Shown: positions 1-12,500 of the stretch, piece by piece | How positions within the stretch are numbered: the first letter of the stretch is position 1 | Layout of the letters: every line of letters begins with the position of its first letter | From: Gordionus sp. m RMFG-2023 | Taxonomy: Eukaryota; Nematomorpha; Gordioida; Chordodea; Parachordodidae | Length of the DNA: 64,000 nucleotides | Reading direction: 5' to 3' | NCBI RefSeq assembly: GCF_954871325.1 | Contig: NC_088775.1 | Coordinates: 86,715,561 to 86,779,560 of the forward strand | Position numbers and translations under genes: made by a program | The notes under the pieces: model-generated | What the model saw: the letters and a program-made list of their open reading frames with translations, nothing else | The model's database searches: none | What the model was told of the DNA's origin: nothing

Positions 1-398
1 TAATATTCGTGGGCGCCGTATACGACTGGGCAGTATCTTAGGTTAAGATATTAAAAACAAGTTAATGATTTTAAATCATTAGAGTTTTTAAAAAGAAAAG
101 GAGGAGAAAAAAATGGTTAAATATATATTAATTTACCTGATGAGATTATTAAACAAGAAATTTTCATCGATGGTGGAAAAACGAAAATCGAAGGTAGTGA
201 AAGGCAAGGTTTTTTCCGATTTTCCCGAAGAATTCGAAGAAAGTTTAATGCTGTTCGGGTGCACGAAATCGCAATAGGCCGATAATTTGTTACAAGAGCT
301 CCAATCGATTTGAAAATTGTCTACCAATAATATTAGGAGAGATGATACGGTTAGACAAATTCTGAAGACGGTTTCTTTTGTGCATCCGAACGATGAGA
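1..398 (-). CDS. Two exons of an unidentified minus-strand gene, running off the left edge
   Basis: Exon 137-398 is an open frame of about 87 codons. It lies between an AG acceptor (400-399) and a good donor (CAG|GTAAAT at 137/136). A 100-bp intron with a pyrimidine-rich tract follows, and a second exon fills 1-36. The phases agree: the first exon ends with two bases of a codon and the next supplies one. The joined sequence ends in NNLIRYCPVVYGAHEY. The PVVYGAHEY part faintly resembles the PVVYG..Y segment near the C-terminus of GT10 alpha-1,3-fucosyltransferases, but the upstream residues do not match convincingly, so no function is assigned. The exon is GC-richer than its flanks. The earlier exons were not found in 400-3097. 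Confidence 0.45.
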
Positions 399-939
399 CT
401 TTAGTTAGTGGCATTGAATATCATAATTATTAGATTTGATTATTATATATTTTTTGGGGTATTTGTAAGCATATGAATATATTTTTTTAACATAATAATA
501 TATCTAATTTTGTTATCAAATTTTTTTTCCCACAAAATCCAGGGTAATAAACATATTTTTTTTAAAAATGTTAATATTATAACATATTTTCTATTTCAAT
601 TTACGTACAAATAATTATTTGAGCATTTTTATTTTCTTGATAAATTGATGCGTTTTTTTCATAATGTAATCAAACGTCATTATTCATTTTACATTATATT
701 GGTAAATGTATATGCGTATATTTTAAATTGTAATGCCCTTATAACACGCACGCATTATCTTGATCCCTAGCAACAACAGAAACCAAAGATGAAACAAGAT
801 ATTATTATAAGAGGTCTGTCCGAACCACAAAAGCTTGGTCATCTGGTCACACAAGTTGAGTATGAAAAAAAAATCAACATCAACGCAATTAATTCAAATT
901 TTTCATATATGAAAATAATTATTTTATACACAGTGCGTC

Positions 940-1205
940 GTTAGTTTATAGAGAACGGTACAGCTGTCCTCGGCCCGAACCCCAAAATTGGGCAAGGCAT
1001 ATTTTCGAGCCATTTGGCAAATTGCGCTAAATATTTTTACGGGAGTCCGGACCTGAAAATGTTTTTAAAAATAATAATTAGGACACATTTATGTCGTTTT
1101 CCCTTCAGAAAAAATCATTACTGATCATGTAAAAATAATCGAGTCGGGCCAAAAGGCCCGATAGAAAATTTTCACCGATTCGAGCTGGCCTGCTCCGACC
1201 TCTAA
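940..1205. repeat. Degraded GC-motif repeat (hAT-MITE-like)
   Basis: A patch rich in GGCCCG/CGGGCC words stands out from the AT-rich background. One side begins AGAGAACGGTACAGCTGTCC. The other side, read backwards, begins AGAGGTCGGAGCAGGCC, so the ends are imperfectly inverted. The same AGAG.TC.GCAGG end with GGCCCGG subterminal words recurs at about 3630-3720, 9646-9826 and 32008-32449. The last of these has a target-site duplication, which supports a shared hAT-like non-autonomous family. No clear duplication is visible at this copy. Confidence 0.35.
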
Positions 1206-2720
1206 TTATAAATTAACATATTGCGCATCAATTAAATATTTCAATATCAATGTACTACTACCTTTAAGGAATATTAAAGAATTTGATTAATATCAATGAA
1301 AAATATTACAAATAGGTTATTTTTTTTTATTAGTCTGACTATTTTTTTTAAATCTAAATAAATCTACTAGGTAATGTGTCATAAATAATTTAAATTTATA
1401 AAATATTATTTCAGATAAAATTGTTTTATTAAAAAAATGAGCCCTTTTGCTAAAGAGTTTTCCTCAATTTTCTAAATATTTTTTAGTTAATACTAGGTGT
1501 AGAATCAATTCCTTGAATGAAGAAAAATTTACATTTGACCCATCGGCTAATCTAAAAACTAGAAAAGGTAAATTTCTAAGGAAAATTATTTTCGTAGTGT
1601 TAAAACTTAATCTGATTCCTATAAAAATATTCATAAACAATATTAAAAAATTTAAGCATTATTTAAAGATTACAAAAGTTCCAATTTTCGTTATGTTTAG
1701 ACGATGCAGTATCACCCACCATAAAGAATAAAGCTTAGTTAAAATATAAAAATTTGATCTAATTATCTGAATCGGGTTTAATCATGCCATTTAACCACCT
1801 GAAGTCTAAAAGAAAAAACTCTGAAGATCATTAAATACCTCCAAAAAAATTAATAATTCTATTGATTTATAAAAAAAACAATCTAAGATTTAATTTTCAA
1901 TATTCATGATCTTTTATGCCATTACTTTATAAGAATAACATTCTTTCGCTTTGCATCACGAATTATCTAAAAATAACCGCATGGGAACTTATTTTAATCT
2001 CTTCTAAACATAAATTGCAAATCTATTGATGAGTAGGGGCTTACCAAATCTTAGTTTGGATCACATGGAAATAGGGTGCATAAATTTTAGGCATTTACCT
2101 AGATGATACATGTCAGACAGTCCTCTAATATCGGAAGTATTGAATACAATTTAATTTTGCGTTTTTTTGTAATAATAAAAAAAATTTATATAAATTTATC
2201 AAAATTCTCTCATTTTTACAGCAATACTTCCCTTTTCTATGGATAAACGAACCGCCTACTAAAGTAACTGCTTCAGTAAATTTTAAAAAAGGGGTAAGAA
2301 TTTTTGAAACCATTGTCTTCTTAACTCAACTGTAAAACGTAACCAAAAATCGTATGCCACCTTAAAATGTTATGCAATGAATCTACAAGAAACAGCCATT
2401 TGTTTTTTTCCCATCTATATATATTATTTCTAAAATGATCCACACTAGACAAAAAAATAACATGATTTTTTTTCTAAAATAAATTACAAGTAATCGAAGT
2501 TTTTAGAGAAAAAAAGTGAAAAGGGAAATTAACACATAAAAAATGTAGAAATGGTAAAAAAAAATTTTAAATATAAAGAATTAAGTTATAATAATTTTAA
2601 CATAGGATGTAACTGTTATCGAGAATAACTTCACATAATAATAAAGAGTGTTAAGAGAATCGAAATGATGTATTAATTGGTTAACATTATAGCTTTTATG
2701 ATACAATAATATATAATCTG

Positions 2721-2958
2721 GTAGCGAATTTACGGTAAGATTGGCTCCTGGTCATGATAAAATATGGGTGAAATTTTCATTTCTAACAAAAAATTTGGCT
2801 AAAAAAATTATATATTATAATATATAATATATATATGTATATATATAAAATATGGCGGATTCATTCGCTACCCTGCATTTACAGTTAGAGCAAAATACAA
2901 AAATACAGCATATTTTGTATATTTCCTCGCGAATTCATGCCAACTATAAATGCAGGGT
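2721..2958. repeat. Two adjoining small fold-back repeats
   Basis: The word GGTAGCGAAT at 2721 is inverted as ATTCGCTACC ending at 2873. The word ACCCTGCATTTACAGTT at 2870 is inverted as AACTATAAATGCAGGGT ending at 2958. The two hairpins share a few bases at their junction. They look like very short MITE-type elements with 10- and 17-bp terminal inverted repeats. Their family is unknown. A related ACCCTGCA word occurs near 3265. Confidence 0.4.
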
Positions 2959-3097
2959 TAAGATATATTAAAACAATTGAAAAGAAAGAAACGGGAATAT
3001 AATTTAAAAAATAATATAATTCTTTTATAAGATGTGTGAGCATGAATAATTTTTTTTTTTGATCCTAATTCTTCGGAAGGTTATCCCCTTTTATTTT

Positions 3098-6000
3098 TTA
3101 AAATAAATTGGTTTCTGTCAATAAAAATCCGAGCTCTTTGCTTACTGCGGGCCTGGTGGATCGAATAGTCAACCTGTACATCTTTATTCAAATATTTTAA
3201 AAGTGATAATAAAATATTAATTATATATTCTACGAATCGTGAAAGGATATAGAAAATTTGTTGTTACCCTGCACAGATGTTTTTACCATACATAATGATG
3301 GGGTTAAGGATCTTTTAATGCAAACCTAAATGGAAAAATTAGAGACCTGCAGAGGATCAAAATTAGATCAGAGTCGGATAAATTTCTTTTCATTTTTAAA
3401 CCCCAAACCGGCACAGGTTGTAAAATGTATTTTTTATTTTTGATCATTTTAGGGTCTTCTGGCAAGGACTTTTTAAAATTCTTTATTTTGAATAATCTTG
3501 ATGTATATTGCAAATTATTTCGAAAGATTGATTGAACCCATAAACGTTAAATGATTAAAGAAGGCTCTGTTTTACAAGATTTTACAACATTTCCCAATAA
3601 CAAATTGATATAGTTTTTTTTTTAGATTAAACAACTGGCCTGGCCCGAATTTTTAAAATCTTATCATTTTTCGGCCTGTTTCGCGTCGAGTTCCGGTCCT
3701 GCAGGTCTCAGAGAAAAAATTAATAAGTTCTCTCATCAACTCCGCGTGTTTATTACCGCGTTCAAAATTGTAAAGTAGTTTACTTAAAATGAAGTTGAAT
3801 AAGCATTCTTTTCTAAACCTATATATATTTGTTTCATTAAAAATTTGTCTTATAAATATATTTCAAAGCAAATTATAACCATTTATAAGGCGTCCAAAAT
3901 CGTTTTTAAAAAATTTCAAAACTTTCGCAAATTTTAAAATGTTAAATTTTAAGAAATTTATAAAATTTTCTAGAATTATGTTTTGGAATTATTTATTTTT
4001 AACTAAAGTCTCTAAAATTTGATAATTTAATTTTTTTGATATTTTGGACAGAGCCTAAAGTAAGAGGAAAATTTTTTAAAAAAATGAAAATATTAAGTTT
4101 TACCGATGATTTCCTGTTCGGTTCTAATCTCAACAAACATCCTATTGGTTGAGATTCGGTGTTGATAATGCCTGTCGCTACTATGTTATCCTCATTACTG
4201 TCTATGCCAATTAAAACTGTCAATCCAAAATTGGTGATCTTGGGATAAATAAAAAGAAAGAAATATGAGGGGGAAGGGAATTAAATAATAATCATTTTTT
4301 TTTCTAAAAACGATGTCAAATTTAAAAAAATGTAAAATTAATTGTTTTATAGGTTCCAACTTTGTCACGGTTGGCTTGCGCATCGATAGGGAAGGAAGCT
4401 TTGAAAACTTTTTGATACTCTTGGCCGGGGTTTACCAAAGTTTTCCATCTAAAAAAACAACAATCATTTATAATTTACAGCTAAATTATACTATATACAC
4501 AAATAGCGTTAGAGCAACGCCCGAATTCGTTTATTTCACACAAATTATTAATTATTAAAGAGACCTATTTTGACAAAGATTAATAAGATTTTATGTCGCA
4601 GACTAAGATGAAAATTATATTCTTCTAACATTTCTTGGAACTATGAAATATTAATCTATTCCTTATTTTCTTTTGTTATAATTTTTCAAAGTATCAAAAT
4701 AGGATTAAACGCGACGTGAAAGAAGCAAGCTCGGACGACTTCTTAGGAGTTTTTTTTATTATGTACCTTGTAATGTATTAATATATAAAAGTACAAATGC
4801 GCATATAATTTTCTATATTCCTATCCGAATTATACATCACAAACCTATATAATAGCTTTTATTCGTAACGAAAATGCAATTGTCTAAACGTATTCACGAT
4901 AAACGCAAATATTTTTACGCTTTTTAAACGGGAAGGGGGAAGAAAGAACAAAAAATAACCTTTGAAAAAATCCGCTTTGATCCATCATAGTTTGAGGCGA
5001 CTGGGCATCACAAAATTTGTTGATGCAGATCGGTAAGTAGGTATCTATCATAAACCATTGTTTGGTTCCTTGCTGCTTGTTAAGGCCCCCGCCGGTGAAA
5101 TCGTTAAAATTATCGCTGAAAATGTTGCTTTTGTTTGACGCATTGCTGTCGGAATTGAAAAGTGTCGAACTCGTAAAGGGGTCGGATGAGGAGGGGTTTT
5201 GGGTTTGGATAGAGAACTCAACCCGTAAGCGAGGTGTTCGATAGAAATACTCCGAGGTTGGGTCGGCTGAGGGTGAGACTCGGTTGATAACTGAAAAATT
5301 TTGTTGGGCTTGTACACCTATCCCTAATTTGTCGATGTTTAAGGCTGAAGATACTAAGCTGATACGTGAATCACATGACAAGACAAAAAGGATAGAGGAG
5401 TTAAGGATATTAATTTAAGAAGAACTTTTTGCATATCTCTTGACTACCCCCAAAATGGCGTTTCTACACTTAAAAAAAGAGGTTTGTTACGGTTTTACAA
5501 ACCAGGTTAATAATGGAAGGGATTCTGGATCCGGTTTTAAATTCTGAAATACTCTTTGGAATGTATCGAGTAACTAGTTACTTTTCAGATTTAGTAAAAT
5601 ATGTTAAATTTCATTTTAAAAATACCTTTATATAATAATGTCTAATTAACATTAAGCGCTACTGTAGAAAGCTTGTTTAGTCTAAGGAAGCTTATTATTT
5701 TGGAGAAAACCGAGTGCGACTTTTAGACAGGAATTATGAATATAGTTTATTATTAAAGTCATAAAAATTTACTAAAACCCAAATTAGAATCAAAAATGAA
5801 TATTAAAGTTATTTATGCATTTTTTTCAATACAATTGTTTCGTTTTTAAAAAATACATACTAGGTGAATTCCAACGAAGATCAAAGAATTTTTATATATT
5901 AAACAAAAAAAATTAAATCGAAATTTTTGGGTAACATTATGGTTCCTTATTGGGAACACAATTGTTAGATCTTTATTTAATTATTCCATTCTTTTAATTT

Positions 6001-6512
6001 TAGGCATTTTAATATATTTTTTTATAGAGTTCTTTGTATAAGGGATCTAGACCGAACCCGAACCTCTGGACTTAAAAGGATATTAATCTGCAAAAAAAGA
6101 AAGAAGGAAAATGATTGATAAAAAGTTCGAATAAAATCTCACAGATTTTTTCCCCCTCTTCTTTAAAAAAAGTTTTAAAAATATTTCAAAAAGGATATAA
6201 TCATCGATAGAGGCTACAGCTGGTTTTGAAAACGAACTCAAGCCACCGTTGGTCAAACTTCCCGTATTATGCAAGTCTTCAGGTTTCCTTTCATCTTTTC
6301 CGGTGGAATCAAAAAAAGCCCGAACGCTAAAATTTTCCAAAACGTAGCGCGCACTTTTGTTCCCGTAAAAGACGGTCACCGATTGGTTGCTCGATTTGCC
6401 ACCACCAGCTGATTGGCCAATTTTAGCGCCAATTTGCAAGCGCGAATCTTCATAAAGAAGACCCGCGTTCTTAAGAGCGAATCGGCCGAGGATTTCTCTC
6501 AATGGGGTGTGA
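3098..6512 (-). CDS. AP2A: AP2A exons 14-18: appendage (ear) domain
   Basis: These exons encode roughly residues 851-1208: the beta-sandwich plus platform that binds accessory-protein peptides. Visible landmarks are [20 protein letters not shown] and VFYGNKSA (exon 14), [10 protein letters not shown] then [14 protein letters not shown] (exon 15), [11 protein letters not shown] (exon 16), [20 protein letters not shown] (exon 17) and MYRLTIRST with the stop (exon 18). FFQRW contains the Phe and Trp that form the platform peptide-binding site in mammalian alpha. Exon 15 holds an extra segment of about 45-60 residues, rich in Ser and Asn, with DPF and FSDNF motifs. The exon 14 donor is uncertain (6143 or one of several weaker sites up to about 6265), and the exon 15 acceptor is one of 5358, 5353 or 5344. 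Confidence 0.85.
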
Positions 6513-9500
6513 CTAATCGTTGGATGTTCCCTAAATATCGTGTTTTATTTATACTATCATAATATTTGTAAAAGTAAGACATGCTGCAAATCGCAATTTT
6601 CGTGAGCTGATCTGCAAGCGCCTAATTTTAATAGAACACTTATTAATAAGTCAGACATGTCATCAAGATTTGTCATAACTACTAATTTTTGTTTATATGT
6701 TTTTCATCACTTTAGGAGATTAGGGGTATAGTTGGGTAATATTTCTCCATTTTAAGCAGGAAAAAAAACAGATTTTTTTAGCCTAAAACTTGAAGAGGTA
6801 AAAATATTTTATTGCGTTTCAGTTCTTGGCGGATTATTCTCGGTATGCAGCGCCCGTAGATTAAGTCGAATTGGCAATAGCCATGACTTAAAAAGTTCTT
6901 AAAAAATTAATCTTATTAGCCCAATTAAAATGATTCAAATAGAATAGTCAAATAAAAACTTTAAAACATTTTATTATTTGTTATTCTGGTAGGTCTGCGA
7001 CCAAAAAAGACAGGCGAGAAATACAGTCAAACAACGACAAGAGAAAATGTGACTGTAATGAATGCGGTTAAAGACCCGCTAAGCTGTGAAGCCAGTTCGG
7101 TATTAAAAGCGTGGGGGAGAGGATGCAACGACTGAAACTTGAAAAAGTCGAGGTGACAAGAAGATGCATTGTGAAGCTGTGGAGTGAAAGAGTCAGGGAT
7201 AAAAATGAGAAATTTTCCTGGTTTGGGGGTAAGGATGGAAGGGCTCGTATCTAGGCGAGCGTCATAGAGATATTAAAGTGAATTAAAAGTTGCAAAAATA
7301 AATTATTTAGCGAATTTACTAGTGTAATCATCTTATGTTTCACTAATTAGATGAAACAATGAAGGAAACTTGCCTTAAGGTGTGTCCATTGTTCATGTGT
7401 TGCAGCATAAATGTATAATTTGAATAGTAAGAGCAGGATTCTTTGGTAAAATTTGTAAGAGGCACTGGTGTATCCAGGATTTTGCTAAATGGGGGGGGGG
7501 CACTATTAGGTAAACTTTTTCCCTATAAATTTTATTGGAAATATAAAGGTCCACTTATTGTAGACCTTTAGCTATATTATATTTTTATAAAAATAATTCA
7601 AAATGGTTCTCACATATTTTTTAATTGCTTTCTTTCTTTTGAATTATAGTCGTATTTTAAAAGGTTATTGACTTTTATTAATTTTTCTTTCAAATTCTTC
7701 CTTATAATGATATATTGCCTAAATTTTTAGGGGGAAGGGGGGTGAGGGTGTGTAGGAGGGAATTTTTATTAACTTAAAATGATATTTGCGAGAACAGGCA
7801 AATATGCATTCCCCATTGGTTACGCGCTTGGAACCAACCAGGGAGTGAGAAGTGATCGAGGTATAGTGAAATACATCAAGATATTTTCAATCACGCATAT
7901 TCAGTTGTAATCACAAATGCTAGGAAAGGTAGGTCATTAGTGGCGTTTCTGGGGAAATTATGATTTTATTTTGTCGTATATATAATAAATAAAGTATACT
8001 CGTCATGATCTAGTTGACTCATCGATAATAGTAAACTTATATCAATCAAATCAGCTCATAACTAACAACGGTTAAATAGAGGCTAAACGATGATTAGATA
8101 TGCCAGAAAGCTGACAACGCACCAAAATCTTACAAACTTTTAGTGCGAATAATTCAAGACAAATTTGATAAATAAACCCTCCAAGCTTTTATTTCATTCC
8201 AAGATTTAGATAATTAAAATTATTGCAAATACTGTTGCATTAGATTAACTTAAAAATTTTATCCGCAAATAATATTTTAAAAAATTAATTGGTTTCATTT
8301 TATCAATATTGTCATCTTAAATGTTCGAATGACAAAAAGTTATTAAAAAAATGAGAAAATCGGCAATCGTTAATTTAGTGAGAGTGAGTGAGTAGTGTTG
8401 TTAAACGGCTCGATTCGAGCCTATTTTTAAAAACGGTGAACTCAATAATCGAGTTACCCATTTCTAAAAACCGGCTCAAATCGAGCCATTTAAACATTCA
8501 TTGTATGATGATTTTTCAATTCCAATGATTAAAAAAATGTACTTAAAATTGGTTTATTTTTTTTTCTTCTCACCTATTATCCATGGAATAGCCACCGTAA
8601 ATGTCCTTAGTGATGTTATTATTCGTAGATTCGTGATGATTCTCTCCCGCGTCCTTAAACGCGGAAATGATGGGGTCATTTTTGGTTTTGTGTTGCGTGG
8701 GCGCGAACAATCGAGCAAACACGTCTCCTTCCGCCTCCATTTCAACTAACCCAGGAACGCTACGAGCTACGGATGGAGATGGCGACGTCACTGAGATTAG
8801 GTCCAGGTTGTCGTTGGCGTGCTCTTGTGGAGGATGGCGGGTATGCTTTTTGGGAGTGGCCATATCTTCCGTTGTAGACGTCTTTTTATTGTCTAGTTTT
8901 AAAAAAAATATACAGGTAAAAAAAGGTTGTTTTTAATTTTTTTATTAGGGGATACCGGGGCAAAAAAACAGGGGGCATATCAGAACACTTTATTTCATTT
9001 AAAAAAATGAAGCTCAAACACAATATCGATAATTATGATAAGAATATGTGAAAAAAATTTTTAAATCCCTTTTCTATCAGATAACAATAAAATATATCAT
9101 GATAGCACATGATAATATTCTAATCATTTCGCTCAAAGTGAGGGAACGGGGCATGTGGGAACACTTAAATGTCAATTTTTATACACGTGATATTAGAATG
9201 AAGAACCCAGCCAATAGTTGATGACAATTTGATAAAAAAATATATTAAATCTTTACAAATAAAAGGTAATTATTATTATAATAAATGAGGTAGCATATCA
9301 TATCAAGGTGATTCATATTCTATTGATTATTCGACCTTTTTAAATAAATACATAATACAATATATAGCTATAAATTTATATATTTTGTAATCAATTAGAT
9401 CAGGAATGTAATATTTGTGTCTAATAGCTTAACGTATATACACAAATTTGTTTCTATTAATAATATTTTACTTTGCTTAATTATTGAGATGTAAAACCTG

Positions 9501-12500
9501 TATATTATAAATTTAAAATAAATGAACTAAACAAATTTTTAATGGAAAATATAGTTTGAGATATTTCTAATTTTTAAATTATAAATGAATGAAATATAGT
9601 AAATATAGATATAGCACATAATTTTTCAATTATAGAAAAAATATGAATTTAATCAGAGATCTGCAAAGGCATCTTTTGCGCAGTCCGGCCAAACCCGTAA
9701 AAGAAAAAAAAATCGGCCAGGTTTTAAAAAAATTTTTTTTTGACCCGGCCTGGGTTGGGTTTTATATTTTTAGGCCCGGCTCGGATATTTTTGAAATATA
9801 TGCCGGGCCTGCAGGTCCGATATAAATAGATTGGTGACACACTCCAATGTGTGTTTTGTGAGAAATAAAATGATGATGTCCTACATTTTTTAGTTAATTA
9901 CATTTTGAAATTAAGCAAACTCTTTTTTGGGGGGTTATAAGTTAAAAAAGTTATCAAATAGTCTTATTTTTTTTTAAAAAAAAAAGCTCAAAAATGCATT
10001 TTTTAAATACTTATCATCAAAACCTAAAACTCGATATTAACTGTGCAAACTACGCAGATATTCTTATAGTGAGCAAGAATTGAGTGTTTCAAACGCTGCG
10101 TTGCAAGCGCAAATAAAGCATTTCAAATGACCTCGAGCAAATTGGTTAAATTACCGTTTGGCGTTAGCAACCATTTAAAAAAACGCAAATAGGTTTGCTT
10201 TATCATTACTTCTTTTATTCTTCGCTTTGTAATATTATATAAAAATGTAAAATAAATAACGGTTACGTTTTTTTTACTAAACATTTATGCCAAAACGTAA
10301 ACTCTCAATTTGGTCGACTATTATACTATGGCATATTACTAAAACCGGTAAAGGTGTTAAAGTTAATCTGTGCCCATGATGTGGAGGGGGGGGGTAGAAA
10401 GTTAGTCATGGAAAAAATAAGAAATTATGAACTGGTATTTTTCTTGTCCTTTATTAGTCTAGTGAGAAGCGAGGCCGAACTGGAATTTTCTGGGAAAGGT
10501 GGCATCTCCTCGAGAACCACTGCTAAAACATCTGGGGATACCACATTGCAGAGTTGCACGTATTCCACGGCCCTTTGCTGGATCTCTGGATCTGAAGAAC
10601 GGATATTGGAATCGGAATTTAGCACCTTAAGGAAAAATAATGTTTTTAGAAAATGATATATATAATATAATACAAGTAAACTCGGTTTTTTTAATATTGA
10701 AAATATTAAATTTATAAGGAAGCCATTTAATATACTACCTCAAGTAATTGATATTCGACCACACTTATTAAATACACTTTAAAAATTTTCATATACCCCC
10801 CTGTTAACGAAAAATTTATTATTTTCGTATAAAAATTGTGTTACACCTAACAACACCTTTATAACTGTGTTTATTCTGTGTGAAATTGAATTAATGAGAT
10901 TTTTGCACACATTCTGAGATATCGGTTTCTATATAAATTCTAATTCATTCTTCAAAGATTTCTTTGAGTAAACCTCAAATATTTACAATAGGTTTGAGAT
11001 GATCTTATGATTTTAAGGTTTTAACAGGTTTAGAAGTATGACAATGAAATTCATCTTAATGTGATTTGCTTCATGTTACAATAAACGAGTTGATGATATC
11101 TTGATATTTAACAATAATAATTATATTATTTAAAGAGAACACATCCTAAACCTTTTGCACTCACGCGAACCTATATGGAAACTTAACGGTTCTTAGCAAT
11201 CATGATGGAAGGTTAGTGCTTAAATCGTATTGGTACTGTCTCAAAATCAATATAAAATTTTGATCATTGCTCCCTTGTTTATTTTACATGTTAAATTTAT
11301 ATATTATATATGATTGAACAACTAAAAAGTGATTTTTAGTGCCTTCCCCTTTATTATTCTTATTTGGGGAACAAGATTTTATCTCCTCGCGAAAAAAAAC
11401 TGGCGCACGTGCGTTTACCATAGGTTGGGTCTTAGACCAACGTGCTAAATAAATAGATGCTAAAAAATATTTTCTTCCTAGGCTATATGAAATAACACAT
11501 ATAAACAACAAATTTTTTCTCCTTTTAAAATGAATATCCAATCGAATATAATTTTCGTATATAAATTAACATGGAAAACTTGCCTCCGTAGAAAGCCTCT
11601 AAAATCATCTTTTTGAAGGTTAGAAATACCGAATTTAACAACCATTTTTTACAAAATCTTCTAAATTAGTTTTATTTTTAGATGCCTTTATTCTGAAGAA
11701 GTTCAAAAAACCTATATTTTTATATTTATGTCTCTAATGGTAGATTGACTTATGGCTGGCGAATTAATTTTGGTAAACTTCTCCCATAATTTCCTCTCGT
11801 ATTTGAGTTGATAATGATCTCAGGAATATATAATCCATTAAAAGAAAACAAAATTTAAAATGTTTATAAATAAAAATTAAATTATACAATAATTGTTTTT
11901 TAATAAAAGCAGACGATAGTTAATTTTAAAAAATATCGGGTAGATAAATATGGACGAACATTTTGGTTATCATAGCGTAATGAGCAAATATCGACAAATC
12001 AAGGCGACATTTGTTTAAAACTCAAAAATTAAATTCTAAATGTATTTCTACATTAAATAAATCATATATAATTGCATTAATTAAGATTTTAATTAAAAAT
12101 TAGTACTGACCTTTCTATATGAAAATTAATGTGAGTAAAAAAAATAAATAAAGGGTGGTGGCATACCGACATGGCGTAGTAATGTTATATACTGACTGTT
12201 TTATAAAATTCAAACACCCCCATTTTAGAAATCTTAAAACTTTAAAAATATCAAAAGTTGAAAAAACCCCTAATTTGGAAGCATCCAGTTATTAAAATGT
12301 CTTACAATTGGCTGGCTGGGTCAACAGATTAATCGGAAAAAAAATGGAAGACAGACAAAACCTGCAAAATCTCTTCCTTGATTTCGGGGAAGAGGTTAAC
12401 GAATTTAACGTAAGTAGATAAAAGTAGAGCTTTGGTCTGGTTTGAACACAGATGGAATTTGGAGTGCAGAGCCGCGAATTGCAAGGCTGGTCCCGACCTA

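Larger units (their letters stand above)
399..3097. other. AT-rich intergenic stretch between two minus-strand genes
   Basis: I see no supportable exon here. Open frames such as those at 1447-1731 and 2125-2313 are low-complexity AT-rich runs with no splice context or family resemblance. The stretch holds a degraded GC-rich repeat (about 940-1205) and small fold-back sequences (2721-2958). The 3' untranslated region and poly(A) signal of the alpha-adaptin gene should lie just below 3097, and upstream exons of the left-edge gene may be hidden here. Confidence 0.5.

Noticed and set aside
133-398. Last exon of AP2A
   Set aside because: One frame (LIVRMHKRNRLQ..) vaguely resembles the alpha C-terminus. 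The exon at 3098-3181 (MYRLTIRST...) matches far better and is in phase.
133-420. Plus-strand reading of the left-edge region (PEEFEESLMLFGCTKSQ and so on)
   Set aside because: It looks protein-like but is interrupted by two stops. The minus strand is open throughout and bounded by good splice sites.
1447-1731. 94-codon plus frame
   Set aside because: It is lysine/isoleucine/phenylalanine-rich AT noise without context.
3304-3513. 69-codon minus frame in AP2A intron 17
   Set aside because: It has no similarity to the alpha appendage and no fitting splice phase, and it is AT-rich.
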